A stretch of 64,000 bases of DNA from the NCBI GenBank assembly GCA_014529385.2, contig CM043952.1, forward strand, positions 158,499,557 to 158,563,556, written 5' to 3'. Position 1 is the first letter of the stretch. Every line of letters starts with the position of its first letter. Positions 53,501 through 64,000 of this stretch are shown here, in pieces. This DNA is from Adiantum capillus-veneris (taxonomy: Eukaryota > Streptophyta > Polypodiopsida > Polypodiales > Pteridaceae). The notes below the pieces were generated by a model. It was not told the origin of the DNA. It did not search any database and saw only the letters and a list, made by a program, of their open reading frames with translations. The position numbers were made by a program, and so were the translations under genes.

Positions 53501-55700
53501 TAATGGCTGGAGTAATCCAGGTTGCTTCCCTCTATCATACTTGGTCTTTTGGCATAGTACACATTTTGAAACATACTCTTGTATGTCCACTTTCATGGTA
53601 GGCCAATAGAAGTACGTCTCTACTCCTCGGAGAGTAGGTTGAATACCTCTATGCCCCGCATATGGAGGAGCATGGGATTCATACATAAATTTCTCACAAA
53701 GGGAATGGGTAACACATAGCCTATTGCCATGGAGAAGATAACCATCCTGCAAGGTGAATGGTTCCTCTTTCTTCCCCAAAGCAAGGGCTAACATTATGTC
53801 TCTAAAGTCAGGGTCAGTAGCATACTCATCTATCATAGAGGATAGATCATTGTGAGTAGCTATAGACACCGCATTAACTTTGGGTCGTCGTGAAAGTGCA
53901 TCAGCCACTTGATTGTGCTTACCAGCTATGTGAGCAATATGGAAATTAAATTGTGAAAGAAAATTTGCCCACCTCATTTGTTTGTCGGAAAGCTTGGTTT
54001 GCGTCATGAAATACTTGAGACTTTGGTGGTCGGTTCGTAGGATAAATGGAGTCCCCAATAGGTAGTGCTTCCATGTGTTTAGGGCATGTAGAACATCTAA
54101 AATCTCTTTCTCATAAATGCCCAAGACTCGTTCATCAATATTGAGCCTTCGGCTCTCATATGCTATGGCATGGCCTTCTTGAAGCAAAACTGCTCCAAGG
54201 CAATCACCACAAGCATCACATTGGACTTCAAATGGCTTTGAGAGATCCGGAAGCACGAGGACTGGTTGGGAAGTAAGCTTCTCTTTGAGCTTTTCAAAAG
54301 CATTTTGCTCCTTAGCAGTCCACACAAACTTAACGTTCTTCTTAGTTAAGTTGTGTAGTGGTCCTGCTACTTGAGAGAATTTTTCTATGAAGCGTCTATA
54401 GTATGCGCACATACCAACAAAGCTTCTTAGCTCATGTAGATTTCTTGGGTTAGGCCATGCTTTTATTACCTCTAACTTTGATGGATCCATTTGGATACCA
54501 TCTTTAGAGATAATATGACCTAGGTATTGAATCTCTTGAAGGAAGAATTCGCTTTTCTTTTGGTTGAGAAAAGCTTGTTCTTCCTCAATGCTTGAAAAAT
54601 CACTTGGAGATGTTGCTTATGTTTCTCCAAAGACTTGGAGTACATAATGTTATCATCAAAGAACACTCCAGTGAATTTGCGGTATGGTCTAAAAATTTTC
54701 TCCATCAAACGATTGAATGTAGCTGGTGCATTAGTCAAGCCAAAAGGCATGACTATATATTCATAAAGACCAAACGTTGTGCGAAATGCGGTCTTTAATA
54801 TATCTTCATCCACTATCCGTATTTGATGATAGCCACTCTTAAGGTCAATCCTACTGAAGTAGGTAGAGCCTTGTAGCTTATCAAACAGATGTTCTACCCG
54901 AGGTATGGGAAATCTGTTTTTGATAGTGATATGGTTTAGTGCTCGATAGTCCACACACATACGGTATGTACCATTTTTGTTTTGCACTAAAAGGACTGGA
55001 GAACAAAAGGGAGAGGAACTAGGCCTCACCATCCCTTTGTCTACCAGCTCTTGTACTTGCCTCATGATCTCCTCTTGTTGATCTTGTGAGACTCGATAAG
55101 GAGACTTGTTAGGTGGTGAGCTTCCAGGAAGGAGCTCAATACGATGGTCATCATCCCCTCGTTTTGGAGGTAAGTCCATAGGGATATCATCGATGAACAC
55201 ATCTTGGAATCCTTTTAGAAAATTAGACAAGTCTAACTCGTCTTGATTCCTACCATTTACATTTGATGAAACATTAGTATCTTTTAGAGACTCTTTGACA
55301 AAAATCATGTACGCAGAAACTGAGCTCTTCATTGACTTATCAAAAGCAAGAGGATTTACAAGTGGAATAGTGCGACCACGCTCACTAGCATCTATATGCA
55401 TGTTCTTTCCCCTGTAGGTGAAGTAGATTCTCCTTTCAGGGAACTTCATGTTGGCAGCCATGCGATCAAACCATGGTGCCCCTAGGATAACATCCTCATG
55501 TTGGAGAGGAGAGATGAAGAAGTCTTCCTTGTCGACATAACTTTGGACATGAAGCCTCAACTTCCCAATCAAGGGAGTAACGGAGGCTTGTTGTCCCTTG
55601 AAAGCTGCATCAGCCACTACTATATCTCCCATCTCAAAAGCTTGAATGCCCAACTTGGTGGCCAACTCCATTGATATGAAGTTAAGAGTAGAGCCAGGTC
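53441..55700 (-). pseudogene. pol: GYP-3 protease, reverse transcriptase and RNase H
   Basis: The protease begins at the frameshift near 55690. Restoring one base in thought gives an Asp-Pro-Gly-Ser active-site motif followed by LNFISMELATKLGI; VILGAPWFDRM is the second motif. Reverse transcriptase: [76 protein letters not shown] and the box VFFDDNIMYSK. A frameshift near 54510 follows, then MDPSKLEVIKAWPNPRNLHE, FEVQCDACGDCLGAVLLQEG, LRTDHQSLKYF, VADALSRRPK (RNase H) and the integrase finger with VLCQKTK. The polymerase Asp pair is intact. Confidence 0.9.
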
Positions 55701-57164
55701 AAACAAGATGAAGGCATCGTGCTCTCTTACCTTTCCCCAAGCATAGGAAAGTGATGATCCTTTGCAATGAGCATCCTCTTTTGGAGCTTCGATGGTGGAA
55801 GTCCTAGGAGTCTCATTGCGAGTATTCTTCTTGGGGCAAGAACGATAGCCATGTCCTTGCTCCCCACACTTGAAACACTTATGATCCTTGCGAAAAGCTT
55901 CAAGCTCTTCAGGAGAGAGTTTGTTTTTACTTTTGTAAACTCCCTTCTCCTTGGACCGATTGTTGTTGTTGTTGTTGGAATTGACTTGGGAAGTATTTTG
56001 AACATTGGTTTTCCCCTTTGCATCATTTTTGTCTTTGTTTTCCATGGGCTTGACATTACATCTAGCCCCTTGATGGAAATTGATGCGTGAAGCAACCATG
56101 GTGTGATGGATTACTTCGCTAATAGTACCAGGCCGTTGAGAGTTGATATATTCGGCCATCTCTTTAGGTAATCCTGCACAGAATTGCTGCCTTTGCTCGG
56201 CAAAGTCTATCTTTTGAAAGACAGTAGCCTTGAGATGTAAATCCCAAAACTTGTCTACATATTTGTGGATAGACTCACGGGAGAGGAGCTTCAAGTTGCG
56301 CCATTCGGTAAGCACTTTGTCCTTTGCATCGCTTGCAAGGAACTGCTTCATGATGGAAACTCATAGAGTTTTCCATGTCTTTGGGGCTTCACCATTGCCA
56401 CGAAGGCTAGCCCACCATTGTCGAGCTGATTTTTGGAAGTGCATAGCTACATGGCGTAGCTTGGAGGACTCTGTGAAGCCCTCATCTCCAAAGGCCGCAT
56501 CAAATTGCTGGATGAAGGCCAACACTTTGTCGGTAGCACCGAAGGTGCCATCATAGGTGAGAAAAGAGATACTCTTTCCTCCCTCCTTGAACTTCTTTAG
56601 CTTTTGTGACCTTCGCCATGGAGGAAATGATTTCCGATGTCCTCCCCTCTTGTATTCTCTAGAAGAATAGCCATAACTTTCGTCGGAAGAGGAGGAAGGT
56701 GAAGAAGAAGGAGAAGATGGTGACCTCTTCCTAGCCCTTTTCTTCCTTTGTTTCCTCTCTTGCCTTTCAGAGTGATGAGGAGAAGGACTATGTATTGATC
56801 TTTTCCTCTTGGGAGGAGTGGGCGATCTTCTAGACCGCCGTCTTCGTGGAGCCACATCTTCAGAGGAACTTAAACTTTCATTGCTTTCTTGCTCTTTGGA
56901 TTCCTCATCTCGAATGGGAGAGAGTCTTCTTTTGGGGGTCTCTTCAAGAGGCCTCCTAAGCTCTCTCTCCTCTTGGAGAGGAAGGGAAATTCCATAAGCA
57001 CGAAGTTGTTGAGTAACTTCGGCTTGCAAAGCAGGGTTGCCCATAGCTTGCTGCAACCTAGTAACGAGATAATTCACAAACATGGGAGCATCATCATTAG
57101 CACCTTCATGTGCAAAATCAAAGATATCAATGTTCATTCTAATCTCTTGATTATTGTCAGCCAT
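55620..57164 (-). pseudogene. gag: Gag of GYP-3
   Basis: ATG 57164 (MADNNQEIRMNIDIFDF). A long Arg/Ser-rich N-terminal stretch (PRRRRSRRSPTPPKRKR, QERKQRKKRARKR) follows, then FKEGGKSISFLTYDGTFGAT, FIQQFDAAFGDEGF and ARQWWASLRGNG. A single in-frame TGA at 56361-56363 precedes VSIMKQFLASDAKDKVLTEW, YVDKFWDLHLKA and the intact knuckle CFKCGEQGHGYRSC near 55870. Apart from that one stop the 1.5-kb frame is open into the protease. The RS-like N-terminus is unusual for a gypsy Gag. Confidence 0.88.
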
Positions 57165-57564
57165 GTTAACAAAATTTATGTATGTACTTAGTGTATGCTT
57201 TGGCAATTCAAAACCTTAGTTGCCACTCCTCTTAGCCTTTGAAAATCGGCTCTTAAGTATCTACACCCACGGCTCGAAGTGGTTAATTATAGAGAGTAGA
57301 GGAGTAGGTCTAACATAGCAGAGTTGCCGAGGGCTAGCTCCTTTCGGACTTCTTATGGCTCAATAATGGTAAAGCCGTAGGCAAGTCTAAAAAGACTCCA
57401 TTATTAAGTCCAAAGCTCCCGAGGTGTGCACCATCCCCCACATAGTGGGCTCAACAAAACCGATAATAGATCCCAGTTCCACTTACCCTAATATAATTAA
57501 CAACATCAACCATTTATAGGCTACTTAAGGACCTCTCTTCTTAAACAAGAAAAGAGAAACCAAA

Positions 57565-57578
57565 TGCTCTAATACCAA
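57565..57578 (-). promoter_or_regulatory. Primer binding site of GYP-3 (tRNA-iMet)
   Basis: The minus strand reads TTGGTATTAGAGCA directly after the LTR, one base from TGGTATCAGAGC. 57165-57564 between it and gag is leader without a gene. Confidence 0.85.
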
Positions 57579-59147
57579 TGTAATGGAATTGGCCTATGTA
57601 ATTTGAGAGTAGCGAAAATTAATGAGAGTACTTTTGAGAAATGACTTTGTGAGCATAGCGGGTGAACATAATTGAAGATAGCAACATAATCATAGCAATT
57701 AGTTAACTTGGCATGAACAACACTTTTGCAAGAGAGAGAATTTAGAGAACATGACAACAGTTGAGGACCGGATTTATGTGGAGCCGGTCCCCCCTCCAAT
57801 AGGAATTTGTATTATGATTTCTCCCATAAAAAGAGACTTGTTACAATACATTCTTTGTGTTCCTTGTGACCTAGGTGAAGCAATGAAGATGGAAAGCTTC
57901 ATGCATCACCATCATAGCATAACCTAAACTTGAAGAAAGCTTTAACTATACCAAGCCTCAGTCCCAAGACCTCAAACACCTTCGAAGGTGGAGAGAGCTA
58001 GCAGGGAATGAGGGTAGGGAAGAGGAAGAAGAAACATTTCGTAGGAGAAAGAATTAGTTCCTCACTTATCATAACTCTTGTTTCTAGCATACATAATAGC
58101 ATAGTAATGAAGAAGAAGGAGGTGGCAAGCTTAAGCATTGAAGCATGGCTCTTGGTTGGATTTGCACTCCATATCCAAGAGTGTTGGTGTAGGCTCTCAA
58201 CCTCTACTTGCTTGGAGAAGGAGAGGGAGCTCTTGCACTTTGCATAGCACACAATGAGAGTGTTTGTGAGTGTGTGTGGGTGAGTATACCCCCTAAGCAA
58301 CCCCCCTCCTTGCTAGGTCGACCCCCTCTTCTAGCTCATCATTGAAGCTCATTGGCTCATGCCAAGCCTAGCCAATCACAAGCTTGAGCCATTTCTAGCA
58401 ATAGTTGTAGTCTTGGGACAAGTGTCCCCCTTTCCCCTTTGAGAGAGAGGACTTGATAAATGCAAAAAAAAAGATAATTGTTGTAAATTATCATTGGACC
58501 CCTTTTAATCCTAGAATAGAGTTCAAGCACCTCATGGAGGTAACATGGGTAGGGGCTTGACATGTGTCCCTGTTGCCTCTTTAAGCTTGGGATTTCCTTG
58601 AGAGTGTGTGTGTGTGTTCTCTCTCTAACCCCTAAGAAAAGGGCTCGCCCCCCTCTTTGTAGAGATCTTTTTGACCTTTGGTGCTCAAGCACCTTAGTCA
58701 TCAAGCATGACTAAGCACTTGGACTAGGGGTGTTCCCACAAGCATCTCAGGCAAGCATGTCAAAGCACCTCAAGCACCTTAATCATGCAGCAGGTCAAGT
58801 ACCTCAAGCACCTTAATCAAGCACCTCAAGCACGACAAGCACTTCGAGCTTGGGCCGGGTTCCCACCTCAAGCTCAGACCTAGCTTACCTAAGGTCAAAG
58901 GACTTTTACACACATTATTGGAGGTCTTCAATGAAGCTAACCCTAAGGTATTATGCTCCATTGGTTAGCCTTGCTCTTTGATAGACCATCTCTCATTTGG
59001 GCCCCTTTACCATTGGCCCCGTGTTGAGATAGATCTATAAGCACATATCTATATCTTAACACTTGTTCCCGTTCATTCTTCCACATTAAGTGATCAATTT
59101 AATATGAGAAAATCATTTGGGTTGGTTATATATTAGATTTTATGACA
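57579..59147 (-). repeat. 5' LTR of GYP-3
   Basis: Same ends as 50498-52059. Differences seen by eye are scattered substitutions and small indels. The frame overlapping the LTR at 58008-58247 is duplicated in the other LTR and has no known product. Confidence 0.92.
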
Positions 59148-60228
59148 GTTTAGTGTCAGGAGACATCTACTTCTTGAAGAATACAATGGACTCAGCTCTT
59201 CTTACAGCATCTGATGGAAATGCACTGAGTGACTGAATTATAGACTTAGGGACATCACTTCATGTGTCTCCAAACAAGGAGTGGTTTACCTCTTATGTGA
59301 CCACTAAAGATCATGTTCGGCTAGGCAATGGGCAGACATGTGATATCTTAGGTGTTGGAGATGTTCAATTGAAGTTTCAGAATGGCTCTTCTTTCATGCT
59401 GAAGAATGTGAGACATGTTCCCGCAATTACAAAGAGCTTGATCAGCACAGGTTTACTTGATGATGCTGGCTACGTCACCACTTTTGGACTGAACATGTGG
59501 AAGATATCCAACGGTTGTATGAAAGTAGCACATGGAGTAAAGTCTGGAGGACTTTACATGATTTATGTATCAAACGTCTCTAAAAATGCAATCAATGTAA
59601 CCGAGCAGCCAAACGTTTCTTTGTGGCATAGCCGGTTAGGACATATGTCCAAGAAGGGAATGGAAATCTTGTCTCGTTCTGGTTATTTTCCTGGCTTGTC
59701 ATTTAATGCTTTTGAATTCTGTGAACATTGTCTGTATGGTAAGCAAACACAGCAGCCACATAAGCATAGAAGCAGTCGAAGAGATACACAATTGGCACTT
59801 GTTCATAGTGATTTGTGTGGACCTATGCCTAACCTATCTCTAGGGGGAGCTTCTTACTTTATGAAATTTATAGATGATTACTCGAGGAAAGTATGGGTTT
59901 ACTTTCTCAAGCACAAGGATGAAGCGTTTTGTGTTTTCAAAACGTTTGTGACACTTGTGGAGAATCAGAGTGGCAAGAAGCTTAAATGCTTACGCACTGA
60001 CAATGGTGGAGAGTATGTTTCAAAGGCCTTTCAGGACTTTTGTGAGTCAAAAGGTATAAAACGTGAACCTACTGCTCCTTACAATCCTTCTCAAAATGGT
60101 GTTGTTGAGAGGATGAATAGGACCATACAAGAGAAGGTCAGAAGTATGTTGTCTAATGCACAACTGCCACATGGGTTTTGTGAGAGCAAGATGAAGAATG
60201 TAAGCGAGTTCTACTACACAAAAATGTA
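59148..60228 (+). pseudogene. pol: COP-4 protease and integrase
   Basis: The frame resumes after the GYP-3 target duplication: DIYFLKNTMDSALLTASDGN, then a TGA near 59236 where Trp should stand, IIDLGTSLHVSPNKEWF (active-site Asp-Leu-Gly instead of Asp-Ser-Gly), VRHVPAITKSLISTG, VSLWHSRLGHMSKKGMEI, finger CEHCLYGK, then LVHSDLCGPMPNLSLGGASY, KFIDDYSRKVW, LRTDNGGEYVS, PSQNGVVERMNRTIQEKV. It breaks at LPHGF (about 60180), where Trp should follow. The integrase D, D, E residues are present. The reverse transcriptase part is missing. Confidence 0.88.
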
Positions 60229-61189
60229 ACAGTAGGTATTTGCGTTAGTTCTTGCTTCTCACAGGTTCAAGACATATCTCTTGCCCCAAACTGCCTGTAT
60301 GGGGTCAAAATTGGCCAAAACTGGGCCAAAAAGGGTCAGAAATGGTGTGAAAAGGGGGTAAATTTCCACATCACTTATGGTGCCATGAGTGTTCAAGCTG
60401 AAGAGAACTTTTGAATCCAATACTCAGCATTTCCACCTCTGTGTGTGTGGGAGGAAGCAGGATTCCTACATGTGGTTTAATGCAGTCTCGTTGCGTTCGC
60501 ATCCTTTTTTCGAGTGTGTGAAGGAGTGAATGAGAGATTTTTCTCTTCAATTTTGCACTTGGGACATTCCATGGAAGTTCTGAGGTTTCCATGGATGTGT
60601 GTGTGTGTGTGCAAGGAATTGAGGGAAGAAGGTGCGGTTTTCTGCGAGACTATGTGACCCTATATTGATGCCATTAGGGTTGGGGCTACTCCAAAGAGTC
60701 CAACATAGTGGAGTTTGGTGAAGCTTTTGCAAAGGTTTGAGAGAGGCCTTTTGTGGTTGGAGTTTCTAAGTTTTTGATGGTTTTTCTTTTATATTTTGGT
60801 CACCATCAAATGTGATTTCATGCGTTGATCAACTCGACTCACCTTGTAGTGTCTGTGGGTAGGCAAGGGCTTGTTGGTCGAGGTGTTTGAAGTTTGAATT
60901 GAGCTTGTGGATAGAAATTTCATGGAGATCTTGAGTGGTGGTGTGTGTGGGGTGGAATTTAAGTAGATTTCTTGTGTTGGTGTTGAGCTGTCTAGGTGTG
61001 TGAGTGTGCGCACAACATCTTTTGCTCCATCAACGGCTTGGAACCATCCGAGAATGACTAAGAAAGACACGTTGGTGGATGACTATTACTAGAGTTTTTG
61101 GGATACCTATTTTCTAGTGTCCTTGTTTTGGAGGGTCACTTTAAGAAACCACCTTGAGCATTTTTTTTGTGTTTTCCCAAAAGAGATTT
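60229..61189. other. Unassigned sequence, no gene recognised
   Basis: GT-rich and GTTTGAG-type repeats, with GGCCAAAACTGGGCCAAAAAGGG near 60310 and a (GT)n tract at 60597-60612. Open frames on the minus strand (60371-60592, 60789-61070) have no recognisable motif. Confidence 0.5.
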
Positions 61190-62941
61190 GATGGTATTGT
61201 TTGCAAACAAAAGTGTAACTCTATTCAAAGACTTATGGGGCATGCCAAGCAAAGTTTTAAAATGCATGCCAGCTCATCGACTTGTTCCACAGAAAAACCA
61301 GTGTCCATCACCTTAATAGGCCAAGAGTCTTCTGTGGGTATGTGGATAGATCGTATTCTGTGATTAATCATGTTAATCTCTTTGGAGGTAAGCACTAATG
61401 GTGTAGGTGCGTATTCTTTATTACTTGTCTCTTCATCAGCATGGGCCCACAAGTTGCATTTATAATTTTTCTCTTTTAAGTAATTTTGAGCTGCTTCTGT
61501 GTCCAAACAAATAAGATGTTTCCACAAAAACTAACTTACATTTTGAAATATATGCATAGGATCAATAAAATGAGCGACCTTCAAATCCTTCCAATACTCC
61601 AAAGAAAACCATACAGAGATAGGGGGAGTTCGAGTAGGGGGTCCTCGATATTGCTCATCATCTTTTTCACTTGCAAGCTCTAACTCTAGATTGATGATGG
61701 GCCCTTTGGTCCACCTCTGGTACATATCTGTAGGTGTCATCCGTTCTAGACATCATCACTTCTCAACCTTTTCATTAAAAGTTCTAGTTTGTGTGCTTCA
61801 ACATAGTAAATGATCTTTGGGTAATAATCGTCTCTGTCGAAGGTATATTTATTAATGAGATACTTACTATTCATATATTTCAACCAATCATCACAAGAAG
61901 GACAAGTTTACTATACACAGATTTCAACCAATTATCGCAAGAGGGACAAGCTTTATCATTTTTGATTGAGCACCCTGCCTCCATAGTAAATATTTAGCAT
62001 GATGATAGAAAATAAAATAAAAATATTTGTATGAAAAGTTTACTATACACGGATTTCAACCAATCATCGCAGGAGGGACAAGCTTTATAATTTTTGATTC
62101 AACACCCTGCCTCCATAGTAGATATTTAGCATTATGATAAAAAATAAAAAATAAAGAACTGTATGTATTACTTAAACATAAATCAGAACTGAAATAGAAT
62201 TTGTAGCTAGGTAAGTCATGTATAGTCCATGCCAAAATTCCACGAACTCTAAATCTTCTTTCATTTTTTGGTTTTGAAATATCAAGCATGTCTATGCCTC
62301 TCCACAACTCTAGAGGTGCCAAATACATGTTAATGTTTTTAACTTGATGTTTTCTTAAAATTATGAAAGACAAAAGTAAATGCTCTTTTTTAAAGAAATT
62401 TTGAGTGAATTCTCATAATCCTATCTATACTTAATTCTTTGCTCCACAGTCCATAAGTCTTGTTAAATATAGGGTTCGGTTTGTATATGGGATGCCAATG
62501 GAAAATATCAAAGTACCTTACGAGAGATTTTTCTGCTCATATCTTCATAACAAGATGTTTTACATATTGGATATTTCTCTTCATTTTTATATTTGACTCT
62601 ATACAAAATACAATCGTTAGGACATGCATGTATGGTGTTGTAATCGAGTCCAAGTTTCCTCAACATCTTTTTCACCGCATCTCTTGTTGTAGGAAGGACA
62701 TTGTTTGAGGGTAAAAACTTTTGAGATAGTAGCCTACAACATTTTAAGCAAACACCACATATAGATTAGATATTAAAATATTAAAAAGTAGCGCAATTAA
62801 CATTGACAATTGAGAAAGAATTTGCTTTAATAGTGCCAAAACGGATGCATTACTTAAAGCATAACAATTTTGCAGGTTCAAAATAAACAAACTTGTGCTT
62901 AACCGTGCCAACTTTGAACCTTTGTAGATTTGCTCAAGCAC
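61190..62941 (-). pseudogene. CACTA (En/Spm) TNP2-type transposase, decayed
   Basis: Minus strand from 62941: EQIYKGSKLARLSTSLFILN, LQNCYALSNASVLALLKQIL, then AVKKMLRKLGLDYNTIHACP, NDCILYRVKYKNEEKYPICK, KISRKVL and YFPL, then NMYLAPLELWRGIDML, RVRGILAWTIHDLPSYKF, YKACPSCDDWLKSVYSK repeated in tandem, RQRRLLPKDHLL, SLEYWKDLKVAHFIDPMHIF, QNVS and APTPLVLTSKEINMINHR. This follows the order of plant TNP2 proteins, including the DxMH pattern after YWKDL. It is broken by many frameshifts. Whether introns interrupt it cannot be told. TNP2 cuts CACTA ends and moves them. No terminal inverted repeat seen. Confidence 0.85.
61867..62160. repeat. 132-bp tandem repeat in the TNP2 gene
   Basis: Units start at 61905 and 62037 (AGTTTACTATACAC), with a partial older copy at 61867-61907. 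Each unit encodes on the minus strand the segment KACPSCD-WLK, so the zinc-ligand segment of the transposase is present three times. Flanking AT tracts between units differ in length. Confidence 0.8.
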
Positions 62942-63284
62942 TTTCGCTCTAAGAAAACTTTCTTTATCACACGCTTCACTTTCTTCATACTAATCATGAA
63001 TAAAATTATCCCGTGTCATTATCGTCAATGAAAACATCATTCTTTTTTTTGTCAAAATGCAAACCATATAGTTTCTTTGATCCATCATAACTATTTGAAT
63101 CATTGTTACAAAGGAGTTTCATGCACTCAATTGACATACTTGAGATGCCATGACAAGGTAGATACACATCATTCAGAAGGCTAAAACGAGCTATCATATA
63201 ACGAGCATCCCAAAAGAAAAAAATATCTCCATCTCTAGGAAGAGATCTTCCATGCCATCCCCCATAGTGTCTATGATTATACAT
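62942..63284 (-). pseudogene. Possible upstream part of the CACTA transposase
   Basis: The frame 63284-63006 encodes MYNHRHYGGWHGRSLPRDGD and NDSNSYDGSKKLYGLHFDKK. By position it is upstream of TNP2, where the family carries an N-terminal DNA-binding segment. The sequence itself gives no clear match. Confidence 0.35.
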
Positions 63285-64000
63285 CTACACTAAAGGCAAT
63301 AGATGATTAGGCAATTCATAATTGCCACCAGTCTCACTCTCAAGACCAAGAGACAAAGATTATTGCAAGAATCCATTTGCAATTCTAAGATTTCATAATT
63401 GTTTTGTGTATGAGAATGGTGAGCAGCTTCATTATAGATGGAAGCCTCATCATCAACTAGATATGCATATCCCTATATGTGAAATATTATTCATATTATT
63501 GACACAACCAACTATTATAAGAATTTAAATAAATAAAAATTAGAATAAATAACACTAAACATAGGTTGATCTTGGTGTGCGGACATTGGTGCATGAGCAT
63601 AAACACCCCAATCCGACTCATGTGAACAAAATAGGCATCGCAGTCTTTATTGTAAGTCTTGGCATTTATCACATCAACATGGAATTTTCTCCTCATCATA
63701 ATAAAACAAAGGCTCTCTCCCTAAAGATGCAAATGGCTCTTTTTCATGTCCCATCGTATGAGAGTAGTCTCCATGACTATAATACGGAGGTGACGGTGTA
63801 CAAAAGGAATCTAAGTCTGTATAACAAAAAAAATAGTTTAAACTTCATTTGACTAAAATACTAGTGTAAAGTGTCAATTACTTTAAAAAACTAACATAGT
63901 ATATTATTCATTCTTATTAATGTAAAACAAATGATAACCAATATAAAACTAGCATGCTACATTGTTTCCTCTTGTTGTGAACACAAATAGCAAGTATGAT
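63285..64000. other. AT-rich sequence, no gene recognised
   Basis: Probably the interior or flank of the CACTA element. The open frames at 63496-63699 (minus) and 63577-63852 (plus) overlap each other and show no known motif. Confidence 0.5.

Larger units (their letters stand above)
50498..59147 (-). mobile_element. GYP-3: nearly complete gypsy element (8.65 kb) inserted in COP-4
   Basis: LTRs of 1562 and 1569 bp that look almost identical, primer site, gag-pol and polypurine tract, minus strand. The flanks GTCTAG (50492-50497) and GTTTAG (59148-59153) differ by one base, so the target duplication is near-exact and the joined COP-4 frame reads through. With its similar LTRs it is one of the youngest insertions here. 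Confidence 0.9.

Overview
This window looks like nuclear DNA of a land plant with a large, transposon-packed genome. The evidence is the mobile-element content. There are chromodomain Ty3/gypsy elements and Ty1/copia elements primed by initiator-tRNA-Met (TGGTATCAGAGC-type sites). Two gypsy-like families have tRNA-Asp-like primer sites. There is also a BED/DUF659 hAT transposase, a TNP2-type CACTA transposase and a Helitron helicase fragment. I recognise no host protein-coding gene, tRNA or rRNA, so nearly every reading frame here is transposon coding sequence, mostly broken. I cannot name the species from the sequence.

Layout, left half. Labels are mine. 1-2039: leader and 1.9-kb 5' LTR of a minus-strand element (LTR-X) running off the left edge, inserted in the gag of HD-1. 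2040-5603: HD-1, a plus-strand LTR element with gag, protease and a C-terminal module rich in His/Asp repeats. HD-1 sits in the integrase of a chromodomain gypsy element (GYP-A, 5604-7894). 7895-8091 and 10312-10708: remnants of an older minus-strand gypsy element, split by a small non-autonomous LTR element with an exact 5-bp target duplication (TRIM-1, 8092-10311). 10709-14440: copia COP-1, lacking its reverse transcriptase. 14441-15101: LTR scraps. 15102-19927: GYP-B, the 5' half of the same family as GYP-A, cut off by HD-2 (19928-23540, minus). 23541-24786: an LTR remnant and a solo LTR related to LTR-X. 24787-26721: hAT transposase pseudogene, interrupted just upstream of its start by a nearly complete gypsy element, GYP-M (26722-33578, minus).

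Layout, right half. 33579-36177: hAT flank, a decayed integrase fragment and AT-rich sequence with no gene. 36178-36900: Helitron helicase fragment. 36927-38985: COP-2 (minus). Its N-terminal part is cut by the 3' LTR of COP-3 (38990-39486 and 48356-48941, minus). COP-3 is split in its RNase H by TRG (39487-48355), a large LTR element that encodes Gag and a protease-like domain but no polymerase, with an exact GGGTT target duplication. COP-3 is cut again in its reverse transcriptase by COP-4 (plus, 48942-50497 and 59148-60228), which is split by GYP-3 (50498-59147, minus). 60229-64000: unassigned sequence and a CACTA TNP2 pseudogene.

How the parts relate: the autonomous-type elements (GYP-A/B, GYP-M, GYP-3, COP-1 to COP-4) once encoded Gag, protease, reverse transcriptase, RNase H and integrase. 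HD-1, HD-2, TRIM-1 and TRG lack a polymerase and must have depended on enzymes supplied in trans. Most in-frame stops are changes such as CAG to TAG or TGG to TGA, as expected for decay of methylated, silenced copies. The most unusual features are the HD family with its exchangeable N-terminal module, the polymerase-less TRG element, and a repeated Asp-Pro-Gly protease motif.
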